Shown piece after piece: positions 1 to 10,300 of a stretch of 64,000 bases of DNA. A program made the position numbers and the translations under genes. The notes under the pieces are model-generated. The model made no database searches, was not told where the DNA came from, and saw nothing but the letters and a program-made list of their open reading frames with translations. The DNA comes from CAVWDI01 sp963793095 (GTDB lineage: Bacteria; Chloroflexota; Anaerolineae; Anaerolineales; UBA4823). The stretch's first letter is position 1; each line of letters starts with the position of its first letter. The stretch is from NCBI GenBank assembly GCA_963793095.1, contig CAWBYY010000008.1:20118-84117 (forward strand). The letters are read 5' to 3'.

Positions 1-1281
1 CTCCGCCCTCCGATCGGGTGGATCCGATAGACCTGCTGGAGCAGGACAACCAGGGTCGGATAGAAGAGCTGAATTCCTATCCGTTTTGGACGCATGGCTG
101 CCAATCCATTTGCCTTCTTCCGTGGCGCAGCTTCTATTATGGCGTACGATCTGGCACGGACACCCTCAACTGATTTGAAACTTGTAATTTGCGGCGATTG
201 CCACCTTTTGAACTTTGGCGGTTTTGCAACTGCTGAACGCAAGACCATCTTTGATATCAATGATTTTGATGAGACTTCAATCGCTCCCTGGGAATGGGAT
301 CTAAAACGCCTGGTAACCAGTTTTGTAATCGCCGGGAGATTTAACAGTTTCAGCCAGGAAGATTGCCGCATGGCAGCCTGGCAGGCAGCTAAAAGCTACC
401 GCACCACAATGATCAATTTAGCTTCCATGCCTGTGCTGCAGGCCTGGTATTACGCCATGGATCTGGAGCTGATTATCAACAGCATTTCCAATCCTAAAGT
501 CAAAAAATTCTACACCAAGAAACTTCTCGACGCCAGAACAGAATCCGAACACGAAAAGGAATTTGCTAAACTGGCTTTTATCGCCGGCAACTCGCCCCGC
601 ATTATCGATCATCCGCCGTTGATCTTTCATTATGATGATAATCGCTCCGACCAGTTCCGGAAAAATTCGGAAAAGAGCTTATCCGATTACATATCATCCC
701 TTGCTCCGGAACGGCGGGTGCTTTTAAGCCGTTTTAAACTTGCTGATGTGGCAGTTAAAGTTGTCGGTGTTGGGAGTGTGGGGACGTTTTGCGGGATTGC
801 CCTGCTTATTTCCGGCAATGGCGATCCGCTTTTCCTGCAATTCAAGCAAACTAAACAGTCGGTTTTAGAACCGTACGCCGGCCCCAGCCCCTTCTCACAC
901 CCCGGACAGCGGGTGGTAGTGGGGCAGCGTTTGATGCAGGCGGCCAGCGATATGTTCCTCGGATGGTACACAAGTTCAGGGGAGCCTAAAACAACATATT
1001 ATGTGCGTCGATTGAGAGACGCCAAGATCAAACCGGTCGTTGAGCTGATGGCAGCGCCCAATATGGCAAACTATGCCGAACTGTGTGGGGAGACGCTTGC
1101 CCGGGCGCATTCCCGCTCGGGCGATGCGGCTGTTCTGGCGGGCTATATGGGTAAGAGCAGTTCTTTTGAGGATGCACTGGCGGAATTTGGCATTGCTTAT
1201 GCGGATCAGAATGAACTTGATCACGCTGCCTTGTTGGAAGCAATTCGGGCAGGGCGCATCGAAGCCGAATTTGAGAGTTGA
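1..1281 (+). CDS. DUF2252 family protein, 5' partial and frameshifted
   Basis: Family of unknown function (DUF2252). The body is typical: NPFAFFRGAA, then CGDCHLLNFGGFA, then FDINDFDETSIAPWEWDLKRL near the N-terminus. An ATG at 94 opens the long frame, but the family motif continues upstream of it: bases 79-93 in the same frame read IRFGR directly before that Met. Upstream of about base 78 the reading continues in frame 3 (RVDPIDLLEQDNQGRIEELNS), which is the normal DUF2252 N-terminal block. The two parts join perfectly if one T at about position 78 is removed, so the gene carries a +1 frameshift and starts before the window. The frameshift could be a sequencing error or a recent mutation. 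The next gene is 206 bases downstream on the same strand and looks unrelated. Confidence 0.85.
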
Positions 1282-1487
1282 TGTATCTATCTGGTTGATC
1301 CTATAATCCTTATTGAAATTGATTGTCTCAATTCTGCTGGCTGAACAGATTATCCATATCGCGAAAGCGGTTGAAGAAAAAAATCTTTATTACCCCGGGA
1401 GCATGTAATGTCTATAAATTGGAGGCTCATTAAATTCTCCAGGACTCTAAACTGCGCCAGAAATACCCTGGCATATAAGAGGGCGAA

Positions 1488-2705
1488 ATGAAAAAAACAA
1501 TCGCAATTATCGGCTCACTGGACACTAAAGGAGAGGAATTTAAATTCCTGAAGGATGAGATCGAAAAAAGAGGCTGCGATACCTTTGTGATAAACGTTGG
1601 CGTGCTGGGTAAAGCGCCTTTTTTCACCGAGGTCAGCGCAGAAGAAGTGGCGCGGGCTGGTGGAGCTGAATTATCAGGGCTGGTGGAACGGGCCGACCGC
1701 GGTGAAGCGATGGCTGTGATGACCAGAGGCGTCACTGATGTCGTCGTCAGGTATTATGAAGAGGGTAAATTTGATGGAATTATCTCGATGGGCGGCGGCG
1801 GCGGGACCGCGATGGGCACCAGCGCCATGCGTGCCCTGCCGGTGGGGATCCCGAAGTTGATGGTATCCACTGTCGCATCCGGCGACACCAGCCAGTATGT
1901 CGGCACCAGCGACATTGTTATGGCGCCCTCTATTGTGGATGTCGCCGGGTTAAACCGCATCAGCCGGACCGTGTTCGGCAACGCCGCCGGCGCGATCTGC
2001 GGGATGGTCAGCGGAGATGTCGAAAGTGTCAGTAATGAAAAACCGCTGATCGCGGCGACTATGTTCGGCAATACCACCCGGGCGGTTGAAAATGCCCGCA
2101 GGATTATGGAAGAAAACGGTTACGAGGTGCTGGTGTTCCACGCCACCGGGACCGGCGGCAGGACCATGGAAACCCTGATTGAGAGCGGTTTTTTCGCCGG
2201 CGTGCTTGATATAACAACGACAGAATGGGCGGATGAGGTCTGCGGCGGGGTGTTGAGCGCCGGCAGCGGACGACTGGATGCCGCCGGAAAAGCCGGAGTG
2301 CCGCAGATCGTCACGCCAGCCTGCATTGACATGTGCAATTTCTGGGCGCCTGAGACTGTTCCTGAGAAATACGGAGACAGGTTATTTTATGAGTGGAATC
2401 CAAATATCACTCTGATGCGGACAACCCCGCAGGAAAACGAACGGATGGGAGTAATCTTCGCCGAAAAGCTCAATGCAGCCAGGGGTCCTGTAAAGGTCTT
2501 TGTCCCAATGGGAGGCTTTTCTGAACTCGACTACCCGGATAAAGCATTCTGGTGGCCGGAAGCGGACCAGGCCTTTGTGGATGGGCTGAATAGTGCCCTC
2601 AACCCGGATATCCCGGTTTTGATATCGGAAAAGGATGTGAATGACCCGGAATTTTCGGGTCAGGTTGCGCATTCGTTATTAGATATGCTTTCAAAAGGAG
2701 GCTGA
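1488..2705 (+). CDS. Tm-1-like ATP-binding protein, UPF0261 family
   Basis: 405 aa, full length for UPF0261. It starts MKKTIAIIGSLDTKGEEF, the family's N-terminal signature, followed by a glycine-rich stretch ISMGGGGGTAMGTSAMRALP at about residues 100-119 and the block GTSDIVMAPSIVDVAGLNRI. The family is homologous to the N-terminal half of tomato Tm-1, which binds nucleotide; the bacterial function is unknown. The start is supported by an AGAGGG-type ribosome site just upstream. The next gene begins 2 bases after the stop behind a strong AAAGGAGG, so the two are almost certainly one operon. Together they make the two halves of Tm-1. Confidence 0.9.
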   Translation: MKKTIAIIGSLDTKGEEFKFLKDEIEKRGCDTFVINVGVLGKAPFFTEVSAEEVARAGGAELSGLVERADRGEAMAVMTRGVTDVVVRYYEEGKFDGIISMGGGGGTAMGTSAMRALPVGIPKLMVSTVASGDTSQYVGTSDIVMAPSIVDVAGLNRISRTVFGNAAGAICGMVSGDVESVSNEKPLIAATMFGNTTRAVENARRIMEENGYEVLVFHATGTGGRTMETLIESGFFAGVLDITTTEWADEVCGGVLSAGSGRLDAAGKAGVPQIVTPACIDMCNFWAPETVPEKYGDRLFYEWNPNITLMRTTPQENERMGVIFAEKLNAARGPVKVFVPMGGFSELDYPDKAFWWPEADQAFVDGLNSALNPDIPVLISEKDVNDPEFSGQVAHSLLDMLSKGG

Positions 2706-2707
2706 AT

Positions 2708-3541
2708 ATGGCAATACCGCGCCGTGAAATACTTAAGAAACTGCACAAACAGGCCGAACAGGGAATCCCGATCGTCGGCGGGGGCGCCGGGACAGGCATC
2801 TCTGCCAAGAGCGAAGAAGCTGGCGGGATTGACCTGATCGTGATCTACAACACCGGCCGCTACCGCATGGCAGGCCGGGTGTCCATCACCGGGCTGTTCG
2901 CATACGGCGATGCCAATGCGGTTATGATGGAAATGGCGGGTGAGGTCCTGCCGGTTGTCAAACATACGCCTGTGCTGGCAGGGGTGAACGCAACTGACCC
3001 GTTCCGGTTGATGCCGTACTTCCTCAAGCAGGTCAAAGAGATGGGCTTTTCCGGGGTGCAGAATTTCCCGACGGTCGGTCTGTTCGACGGCAATATGCGG
3101 GCGGATATGGAGGCTACCGGCCTTGGGTATGACAAAGAAGTGGAGATGATCCGTCTGGCCCACGAGCTGGACCTGCTGACCACCCCGTACTGTTTCAACG
3201 AGGATGAGGCCCGGGCAATGGTCAAAGCCGGGGCGGATATGATTGTCGCCCATGTCGGTCTGACAACCGGCGGCACCATCGGCTCGCAGGCCGCGATGGC
3301 TATGGATATGGCCGTCAACACCACCATGCGAATCGCGGAAGCCTCGCGTGCTATCCGGAAGGATATCCTGGTTATCTGCCACGGCGGCCCGTTTGATGAA
3401 CCCGAGAACGTGGCGGAAGCCATGCAGCGTATGCCCGGCATCAACGGTTTTTACGGAGCGAGCAGCATGGAGCGCCTGCCGGTTGAAAGGGCGATCAAGG
3501 AGCAGGTTCAGAAATTTAAAGCGATGAAGCTGTCGGTTTAG
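2708..3541 (+). CDS. Phosphoenolpyruvate hydrolase family / TIM-barrel signal-transduction-like protein
   Basis: 277 aa, matching the TIM-barrel family found at the C-terminus of tomato Tm-1. Visible blocks are IPIVGGGAGTGISAKSEEAGGIDLI near residues 20-45, GVNATDPFR, NFPTVGLFDG, DMIVAHVGLTTGGTIGS and CHGGPFDEPEN, all conserved in the family. Members are often annotated as phosphoenolpyruvate hydrolase-like; I cannot tell the true substrate. It is translationally linked to the UPF0261 gene (2-base gap, strong Shine-Dalgarno inside the end of the first gene). A rho-independent terminator follows at 3607-3635. Confidence 0.88.
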   Translation: MAIPRREILKKLHKQAEQGIPIVGGGAGTGISAKSEEAGGIDLIVIYNTGRYRMAGRVSITGLFAYGDANAVMMEMAGEVLPVVKHTPVLAGVNATDPFRLMPYFLKQVKEMGFSGVQNFPTVGLFDGNMRADMEATGLGYDKEVEMIRLAHELDLLTTPYCFNEDEARAMVKAGADMIVAHVGLTTGGTIGSQAAMAMDMAVNTTMRIAEASRAIRKDILVICHGGPFDEPENVAEAMQRMPGINGFYGASSMERLPVERAIKEQVQKFKAMKLSV

Positions 3542-3606
3542 TTTAAACCATAAGAAATTCCGGGAAAAATCAAATCCTTTTTAACCAAATCAATCGCGAA
3601 AATAAA

Positions 3607-3635
3607 AACGACCCCGGTTGAATTCCGGGGTCGTT
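3607..3635. terminator. Bidirectional rho-independent terminator
   Basis: Perfect 11-bp stem AACGACCCCGG / CCGGGGTCGTT with a 7-base loop, flanked by an A-run on the left and a T-rich stretch on the right. It lies between two convergent genes (ending at 3541 and 3677), so it can serve both. Confidence 0.9.
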
Positions 3636-3676
3636 CTATGTCTTTTTATGCCTGGAATGGTTGGATAACCTTCTTG

Positions 3677-4861
3677 TCATAAATGTTTCCGGAAAAATTC
3701 CACAGTCCGGGCCATTGCCTGTTGAAAGTAAGGGGAACTGATATTGTGGCCTCCGCCGGGGTAATTGTAGAATTCGTACTCCTTACCGTTTTGCTGCAAC
3801 ACCGCCACAAGGTCATACGTGTAACCGATGCTGACAACCTCATCATTCTGGGCATGGTGGAGCTGGATAGGGTTGTTGAGGTAATCGATATTTTCGGTCA
3901 GGGAGACCGCTTTCCAGTATTCCCCGCCTTCACCGGGCCGGCCGTACAGATCGAAAATCTCAGACGAGCGCCTGCGGGGAGGGGAACCACCCTGGTTTTG
4001 AGACTGTTCAGGAGGGCGGTAAGTATTGTCGTCGATCCCGTATTTGTCAAAATCCTCATAGCTGTAAACCGCCCCGGCCCAGATCACTCCGGCTTTGATG
4101 TCCGGTTCGACCAGCATCGCCCGCAGGACCAGGTTGCCGGCCATGCTGTGGCCCCACATCCCGATCCCCTGGGGATCGACAAAGTCCAGGGTCTGCAGGC
4201 TTTTCAGAGCACTGATCGCATCGATTGTATAGCCGGGTGAGAAATATGACCCGGTCGGTTCGCCCTGCGAATCTCCGTGCCCGCGGAAATCAATCTTGAA
4301 GACCACAAAACCGCTCCACGCCAGGTAGTCAACGTAGGCGGCATATCTTTCCGTGGTGCGGTATTCAGCGGGAGGCACATAACCGTGGTTGAACACGACT
4401 GCCTTAAATCCGCTTTCCGGCGGTTCTGATGTGGGGATGGTCAGCAAACCGTAGTTTTTATTGCCTTCTGAAATGTAGCTGACAATGTGCTGCTCGTATG
4501 CGGCTGTCGGAGTGAGCTCTTCTTCGAAGGTAATCTCGCTTCCTTCGATTTCCAGCCCCCTGAGGTACTCTATGGTTATTTCCTCCCCGATTTCGAATCC
4601 TGACGCTTTTCGCTCTGTGGTTGCTGGGGTAGTTTGGATTGGATTGGCAGGTGGAGTGATTGAAGGTGCGGTGTTATGGGCGCCGGGCTCAATTGGAGAA
4701 TCTGCAACAATTGAGGCTGAAGGGGTTAAGTTCTGGCTGGTTATTGGTCCAGATAGGGTGGACTGGCTTTTATTGATATCAGCCATTTCTGGGGATACAC
4801 AACCCGGCAGGGAACAAAGGAATAAAAATGTAAAAAGGAAGAGCTGTTTTCTGGATTTCAT
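3677..4861 (-). CDS. Alpha/beta hydrolase lipoprotein (S9/acyl-hydrolase type)
   Basis: 394 aa. The N-terminus MKSRKQLFLFTFLFLCSLPGC is a lipoprotein signal with lipobox LPGC, so the enzyme is probably anchored outside the membrane. A low-complexity S/T/P-rich linker follows to about residue 85. The catalytic domain shows an oxyanion-type block VVFNHGYVPP, a DFRGHGDS motif, the nucleophile elbow GHSMAG with Ser near residue 237, an acidic candidate in HAQNDEVV near 339 and the final His in GGGHN near 372. This is the dipeptidyl-peptidase-like/esterase branch of the fold; the substrate cannot be told from sequence. It is monocistronic, convergent with the Tm-1 pair. Confidence 0.88.
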   Translation of the reverse strand: MKSRKQLFLFTFLFLCSLPGCVSPEMADINKSQSTLSGPITSQNLTPSASIVADSPIEPGAHNTAPSITPPANPIQTTPATTERKASGFEIGEEITIEYLRGLEIEGSEITFEEELTPTAAYEQHIVSYISEGNKNYGLLTIPTSEPPESGFKAVVFNHGYVPPAEYRTTERYAAYVDYLAWSGFVVFKIDFRGHGDSQGEPTGSYFSPGYTIDAISALKSLQTLDFVDPQGIGMWGHSMAGNLVLRAMLVEPDIKAGVIWAGAVYSYEDFDKYGIDDNTYRPPEQSQNQGGSPPRRRSSEIFDLYGRPGEGGEYWKAVSLTENIDYLNNPIQLHHAQNDEVVSIGYTYDLVAVLQQNGKEYEFYNYPGGGHNISSPYFQQAMARTVEFFRKHL

Positions 4862-5197
4862 ATAAAAAAATTCCTATTTTGTGATGTGGATATTGTAAAG
4901 GTGAAAAATTAATCGTGATTAATCAATTTGGGACTATCGCTTCGGGGATTTCTCCAATTGGCCAGCAAAGAACGCCGGCCTCAGTCGAAATGACGGGTTA
5001 GGCGTGTGTCATCTCGAGCCTGGCAGTAAAGGGGCGGAGCGGCTGAAGCAGCCTTTACGATAGCTGGCAGCTTTGGAAAGCTGCCCTACTCTTATCTGGA
5101 AGCGTAATAATCTTTCAATAAAACCTGATTGATTCCATCAATCCCGGGTGAATATTGAAAATCAGCTCCAATCAGTAATCAAAAAGGGGTATTTTAG
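4862..5197. other. Intergenic region with dispersed repeat
   Basis: 336 bases without a supportable gene. The only recognisable content is the repeat copy at 4975-5090; the rest is AT-rich sequence with the upstream region of the lipoprotein hydrolase at its left end. Confidence 0.6.
4975..5090. repeat. Dispersed REP-like repeat, copy 1
   Basis: About 115 bases that match 10465-10580 in order: CCTC.GTCGAAATGACGG, then TCATCTCGAGC, then GCTGAAGCA, and finally a 20-base perfect palindrome GGCAGCTTTGGAAAGCTGCC at 5066-5085. The two copies differ by scattered substitutions and compensating changes in the palindrome arms, as expected for a structured mobile repeat. Confidence 0.8.
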
Positions 5198-6043
5198 TTA
5201 ATATCCTGATGAATAGGCTAAGCCAAGCGCATCGGGACCAGCGTGAATTCCAAGCACGGGCGTGATTTCCGAGGTTATCAACTCATCCGGCGCGTAGCGC
5301 TCGCGAATCCGTTTTGCCAGTTCCCAGGCTTGAGATTCTGCATCTGCATGGAGGACGGCCATCCGAATCGGTTTCTTTCCCTCCAATCGAGTTGAAACGA
5401 GTTCCAATAATCGCGGAATCACATTATTAGGTTGTCGAACCCTCTCCACCATTTCAATTGGTCCGTTTCTTATTTCCATGATAGGGATAATTTTTAATGC
5501 CGAAGCGAAAAAGTATTCAATATGATTGATACGGCCGCCTCGCTGTAAATACTTCATGTTAGGTGTCGCAAATACAACACCGGTATTTCTTTTTATTTCA
5601 TCCAAAATTGGTAAGATTTCATCAACACTTTTTCCTGCCCTTGCTGCACGGGCAGCTGCGAGGACCTGAAAACCGTGTCCCATTGAATTTAAATCTGAAC
5701 TGAAAACAGTAACCCGGATATCAGGTACCATATCTTTTGCCAGATTCGCAGATTTGTATGTGCTCGAAAAGAATTCCGCGACGGTAATTGCAAGAACAGG
5801 CCTGTCATCAGCTCCCAAAGCCTCATACTGCTCTTTGAATAATGCTGGTGGAGGCCCTGAGGTCTTAGGGATCGTACTGCTGTTCCGTAATTTTTTATAG
5901 AAATCTCTCGGTCCGATATCGAAATCATAGTATGTTTGCCCATCCCACACATACGGCAGAGGGACTACTTTGATGCTATATTCCTGGCAGAGCGCCTCAG
6001 GGATATTGGCCATGCTGTCGGTAACAATCTGTAGGTTTTCCAT
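5198..6043 (-). CDS. DegV family fatty-acid-binding protein
   Basis: 281 aa from the chosen ATG. It has the DegV signature: MENLQIVTDSMANIP at the N-terminus, TSGPPPALFKEQYEAL, a Ser-rich block FFSSTYKSANLA (family SGT.S.A region), LQRGGRINHIEYFFASALKIIPI and the C-terminal ALGLAYSSGY. DegV proteins bind a fatty acid and, as FakB, present it to the kinase FakA; no fakA is in this window. A TTG 12 codons upstream extends the frame but it is the -35 element of a good promoter, so the ATG at 6043 is preferred. That start has no Shine-Dalgarno and coincides with the expected transcription start. A second DegV gene lies at 45557-46426. Confidence 0.88.
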   Translation of the reverse strand: MENLQIVTDSMANIPEALCQEYSIKVVPLPYVWDGQTYYDFDIGPRDFYKKLRNSSTIPKTSGPPPALFKEQYEALGADDRPVLAITVAEFFSSTYKSANLAKDMVPDIRVTVFSSDLNSMGHGFQVLAAARAARAGKSVDEILPILDEIKRNTGVVFATPNMKYLQRGGRINHIEYFFASALKIIPIMEIRNGPIEMVERVRQPNNVIPRLLELVSTRLEGKKPIRMAVLHADAESQAWELAKRIRERYAPDELITSEITPVLGIHAGPDALGLAYSSGY

Positions 6044-6049
6044 ACTAAT

Positions 6050-6079
6050 AATATATACCAAGCATGTCCTATTTGTCAA
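6050..6079 (-). promoter_or_regulatory. Sigma70-like promoter of the DegV gene
   Basis: On the minus strand a consensus TTGACA (6079-6074), an 18-base spacer and TATATT (6055-6050). Seven bases after the -10 box is the A of the ATG at 6043, so the transcript would be leaderless or nearly so. Confidence 0.65.
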
Positions 6080-6267
6080 CTTAATTAGATCCAGACTTCA
6101 GCACCTTGGGAGTTTGGTTGTAAGTAATCCTACATAACTGATAGAAGAAAATCTTGAGTTTGAAAATTAAGATTTGATTAAATTAATCCTAAATAGGACA
6201 AATTGTATAGTAATTATGATAATATTGTAAAAGTTCAATTATTTCCCAAAGGAGAAAATTAAAGAAG

Positions 6268-7128
6268 ATGTTAAAAGTTGAGTTTTTGTCGAATAAGCGT
6301 ACCATTCTGTTATTCACTGCCATGGCAGCGCTGACGTTGGTGATCGGCGCCTGCCAGTCATCCGGGGAGCAAGCTTCTTCGATCCCTGAGGTTGTCATAA
6401 CAGCAAGTGATTATACATACGACAACCCGGCTGAAATCCAGGCTGGCCCGACATATCTAAAGATGGAAAACGCAGGAGAGGAATACCACCATGTCCAGTT
6501 ATTACGCCTCAACGATGGCGTTACACTGGAGCAGTTCCAGGCTGCCCTGCAGCAGGGAGAAGAAGCTGCGCTGCCTCTTGTCACAATGCATGGTGGCGTT
6601 GGTGTCCTACCGAAGGGCGAATCCGGGCGGGTGCTGGTTACACTTGAAGAAGGCCAGTATGTGCTTACCTGTTTTGTTCCCAGTCAGGATGGAGTCCCGC
6701 ATCTGGCAAAAGGCATGCTGACCCCTATGAAGGTGGTTGCCAATGAATCAACCGAGGCGGTACAAATACCCGAAGCGGATGTAACGGTCGCCTTGAAAGA
6801 TTTTAATTTTGTCCTCCCGGAAACTATAAGCTCCGGTAAACAGACCTGGGAGATCAGTAACGAAGGTCCCCAGCCGCACGAGATCATCATCATGAAATTG
6901 GGCGACAACATGACCATGGCGGATATCCAGGCTTACTTTGAAAGCATGGAAGGACCGCCGCCGTTTGAGTTTGTGGGTGGAATGCAGGGCCTCAGTGTTG
7001 GCGAGAGCGGTACCCTCGAGCTGGACCTCGGCCCTGGGAACTACATCGTCGCCTGTGCAATCCCCGACCCGGCCACCGGGATGGCGCACTCAGACCTTGG
7101 TATGGTGATGCAGTTTGACGTCCAGTAA
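6268..7128 (+). CDS. Lipoprotein with two cupredoxin-like domains
   Basis: 286 aa. The N-terminal hydrophobic stretch ends in the lipobox VIGAC, so it is probably an extracytoplasmic lipoprotein. The mature part is two repeats of a beta-sandwich domain of roughly 120 aa (about 45-155 and 170-286). Each repeat holds the spaced ligand set of a type-1 copper site: H in EYHHVQLL, then C in YVLTCFVP, H and M in PHLAKGM; and H in PHEIIIM, C in YIVACAIP, H and M in AHSDLGM. The Cys-to-His spacing (9-10 residues) is wider than in plastocyanin (2), so copper binding is inferred, not proven. An alternative is a structural cupredoxin-like domain without metal. A strong terminator follows. Confidence 0.75.
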   Translation: MLKVEFLSNKRTILLFTAMAALTLVIGACQSSGEQASSIPEVVITASDYTYDNPAEIQAGPTYLKMENAGEEYHHVQLLRLNDGVTLEQFQAALQQGEEAALPLVTMHGGVGVLPKGESGRVLVTLEEGQYVLTCFVPSQDGVPHLAKGMLTPMKVVANESTEAVQIPEADVTVALKDFNFVLPETISSGKQTWEISNEGPQPHEIIIMKLGDNMTMADIQAYFESMEGPPPFEFVGGMQGLSVGESGTLELDLGPGNYIVACAIPDPATGMAHSDLGMVMQFDVQ

Positions 7129-7173
7129 ATAAAGCGATATTCAAAGCATCACTAACTCGATGTTCTATAATTT

Positions 7174-7208
7174 AAAAACTTCCGGCAATTCAGCAGCCGG
7201 AAGTTTTT
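7174..7208 (+). terminator. Rho-independent terminator after the cupredoxin-like lipoprotein
   Basis: 13-bp stem AAAAACTTCCGGC / GCCGGAAGTTTTT with a 9-base loop and the T-run as part of the 3' arm. It sits 46 bases after the stop codon. Confidence 0.9.
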
Positions 7209-7364
7209 TGATTCTGGTTTTGCAAACTTTATAATCAGTTTGTTGTTTGTCTCCATGCCGAAAATCGATCCATGTGGCTTCTTTCATGGATATGACTTAA
7301 TGTACCAGGAAATTTCGATAGGTTTGTGAAACATTTCCAAATTTAATGAAGCAGTATAATTGTA

Positions 7365-10300
7365 GTGGTATCCATGAATAACCCATCAAAAACAAGTATC
7401 CTGACCCTGACTTTTCTGTTCACAGACCTGGAAGGGAGTACCCGGTTGTGGCAGCAGTTTCCAGAGGCGATGAAGACCGTCATGGATGAGCACGATGCGC
7501 TTCTAAGGGCAGCCATCCTGGATTACAACGGTCAGATCGTCAAAACCACCGGGGATGGTTTTCATGCTGCCTTTACTTCTGCCCGGGACTGTTTGAATGC
7601 ATGCATCCATGCTCAACTACGCCTGGTGGAAGAGGATTGGCAGGGGATAGGCCCGCTGAGGGTGCGGATGGGAATCCATACAGGGGAGGCGCAGCCGCGA
7701 GGGGGCGACTATTACGGCACGGCAGTCAACCGTGCAGCCAGATTGATGTCAGCTGCAAGCGGTGGACAGGTGCTCCTGTCGGCAGCGGTGACGGGGATAC
7801 TGGTCGACGATCTGCCTGATGGCGTTTCATTTCGTGATCTGGGAGAGCACCGCCTCAAAGATCTGGGGCTCCCGGAGCATATTTACCAACTTGTATACCC
7901 GGAGCTGCCAGCTGACTTCCCTGCTATCGCTTCGCTTAACCAGGTGCCGAATAATTTGCCCTCCCAACCTTCGGTCTTTATCGGACGGCAGGCAGAGCTG
8001 CTTGAGATCAACAAACTGCTGTCCACTGATACGGTGAGGCTTGTCACACTGGTGGGACCAGGGGGGACAGGTAAGACGCGCCTGGCTCTGCAACTGGGGG
8101 CTGAAATTGCAGATCGATTTGCCGATGGGACTTTTTTCATCGACCTGGCTCCCATCCGTGATCCGAATTCCGTTCTGGCAAGTATCGCCAGGACGATTGG
8201 GTTGTATGAATCGAGTAATGGTTCTATGCTGGAGCACCTGAAGGAACAGCTGCGGGAAAAAGCCATACTGCTGTTACTGGACAACTTCGAACAGGTGACA
8301 TCGGCTGCCCAGCCTGTAGCGGAATTGCTTAATTTTTGCCCGAAATTAAAACTGCTGGCAACAAGCCGTGAAGCCCTGCGTGTGAGGGGTGAACACCTTT
8401 ACCCTGTCTCGCCGCTTGGATTGCCAGGTTCAGACACCAGACGACCAACGCTGCCGGAGTTAGTTAAATATGAGGCGGTTCAATTGTTTATCGAACGCGC
8501 TCAGGTAGTGAGACCAAACTTCGAAATAACCCTTGAGAATGCGGAAGCGATTGCTGAACTGTGCCTGCGATTGGACGGGCTCCCGCTGGCGATCGAGCTA
8601 GCTGCAGCGCGCATTCGCATGTTCTCCCCTCAAACCCTTCAGCAGCAGCTGGATAACCGCTTAAAACTGCTTGGAAGAGGCGCCCGGGATTTACCCGAGC
8701 GCCAGCAAACACTTCGCCACACAATTGATTGGAGCTACGAATTATTGTCAGACCACGAGAAGACATTATTTGAATTGGTATCTGTATTCTCGGGCTGTAA
8801 TTTTGAGGCAGTAGAAGCGCTGGTAAGTGCAATCGAACCTCTCAGCAGAAGCGAGCTGGACGTTGTTGAAGGTTTGGTGTCGCTGGTTGATAAGAGCTTG
8901 ATTCAAATGTTTGACGAAGGTAAAGGAGAACCAAGGCTGCGGATGCTTGAGACAATCAGGGAATACGCAAGCGACTGTCTGAAGGCAGATCCTGATCTCT
9001 ACGTGGCCGCCAGCCGGGCGCACGCAGCCTATTTTGCCGACCTAACCCAGCAGCAGTGGCAGCGCATGGCTGGTTATGAACGTGAAACAGCGATGGAAGA
9101 GATGACGGTCGACATTGAAAATCTCAAGATCGCCTGGCGCTACTGGGCAGCCGAAAGGGATTTAGCCCAACTTAACACAATGGTAAACGGTCTCTGGCTG
9201 TTTTATGACCGGCGCGGCTGGTTCCAGGAAACCATTGGATTGACCACTGATTTGCTGGATATCCTCTCCTCGACGCCTACCTCACCTGAGCAAGCCCGGC
9301 AGGAGATAATGCTGCAGACCAGTCTGGCCAGGGCTCTGATGGCGATTAAAGGCATAACACCAGAAGTCGAAGAAGCCTATACCCGGGCATTACAGCTTAG
9401 CGAGGGACAGGGCGAGATTCCGCAGCTTTTTCCCGTTTTGCGGGGGTTATCAAGCTATTATATGTACAGGGCTGAATTTGATAAAGGCTTCCGGATCGGC
9501 GAGAGACTGCTCGAGCTGGCCGAGAGCAGAGACGATGACAATCTGCGGTTACATGGTTACCTGGTCCTGGGGGCAAATAAAGGATTCCTTGGTGATTTAA
9601 AGAATGGCCTGGAGCTGTTGGACAGGGGAATTTCCCTGTTTGAAAGTGGCCAGAAGAGCATTCAGCCCTTCCAGCTTGGAAATAATCCAGGCGTTGTGTG
9701 CTATACAACCTCAGCTTTCTTTTTATACTGGCTTGGTTATCCGGATCGGGCTGTTGAACGGGCGAACCGAGCGATTGAAATTGCGGAAATTCTTAATCAT
9801 CCATTTACGATGGCATACGCCCTCTTTCATACCGCCAGTCTGCACATGTGGAGAGGGGAGACGGAACTCGCCCGGGAAAGGGCAAAGCTGCTGCTGGAGG
9901 TAGCCCGGGAGCAGGAGTATCAAATATGGGAATCCCTGGCAACGATGCTGAATGGCGCAACCCAGATGACTTTGGACTCACCCCGGGAGGGTCTGGCAAT
10001 GATTGAGAAGGGGTTCGCCGTATATCAGGAATTCAAAACCCCACCTGTGTTTTATCCACAACTGATAGGCATGCGGGCTGGGGCATTCGCCCAGGCAGGT
10101 CAGCCATCACAAGGGCTTGAATTGATCGAAGGTATGCTGAAGGATGTTAATGAAGCCCGCCAACTGAGTGATTTCGCCCAGCTGCTCCTGATCAAGGCTG
10201 AGCTGATGCAGGCTGTTTCACCTGAGAACAGAACCGAGGCCGTAAAAATTATAAAAATGATTCTGGCCAATCCCGGAAATATGGGCGGCAAGATTCTTAC

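Noticed and set aside
3646..4240. Plus-strand open frame over the alpha/beta hydrolase
   Set aside because: Antisense to a gene with clear nucleophile, acid and His motifs.
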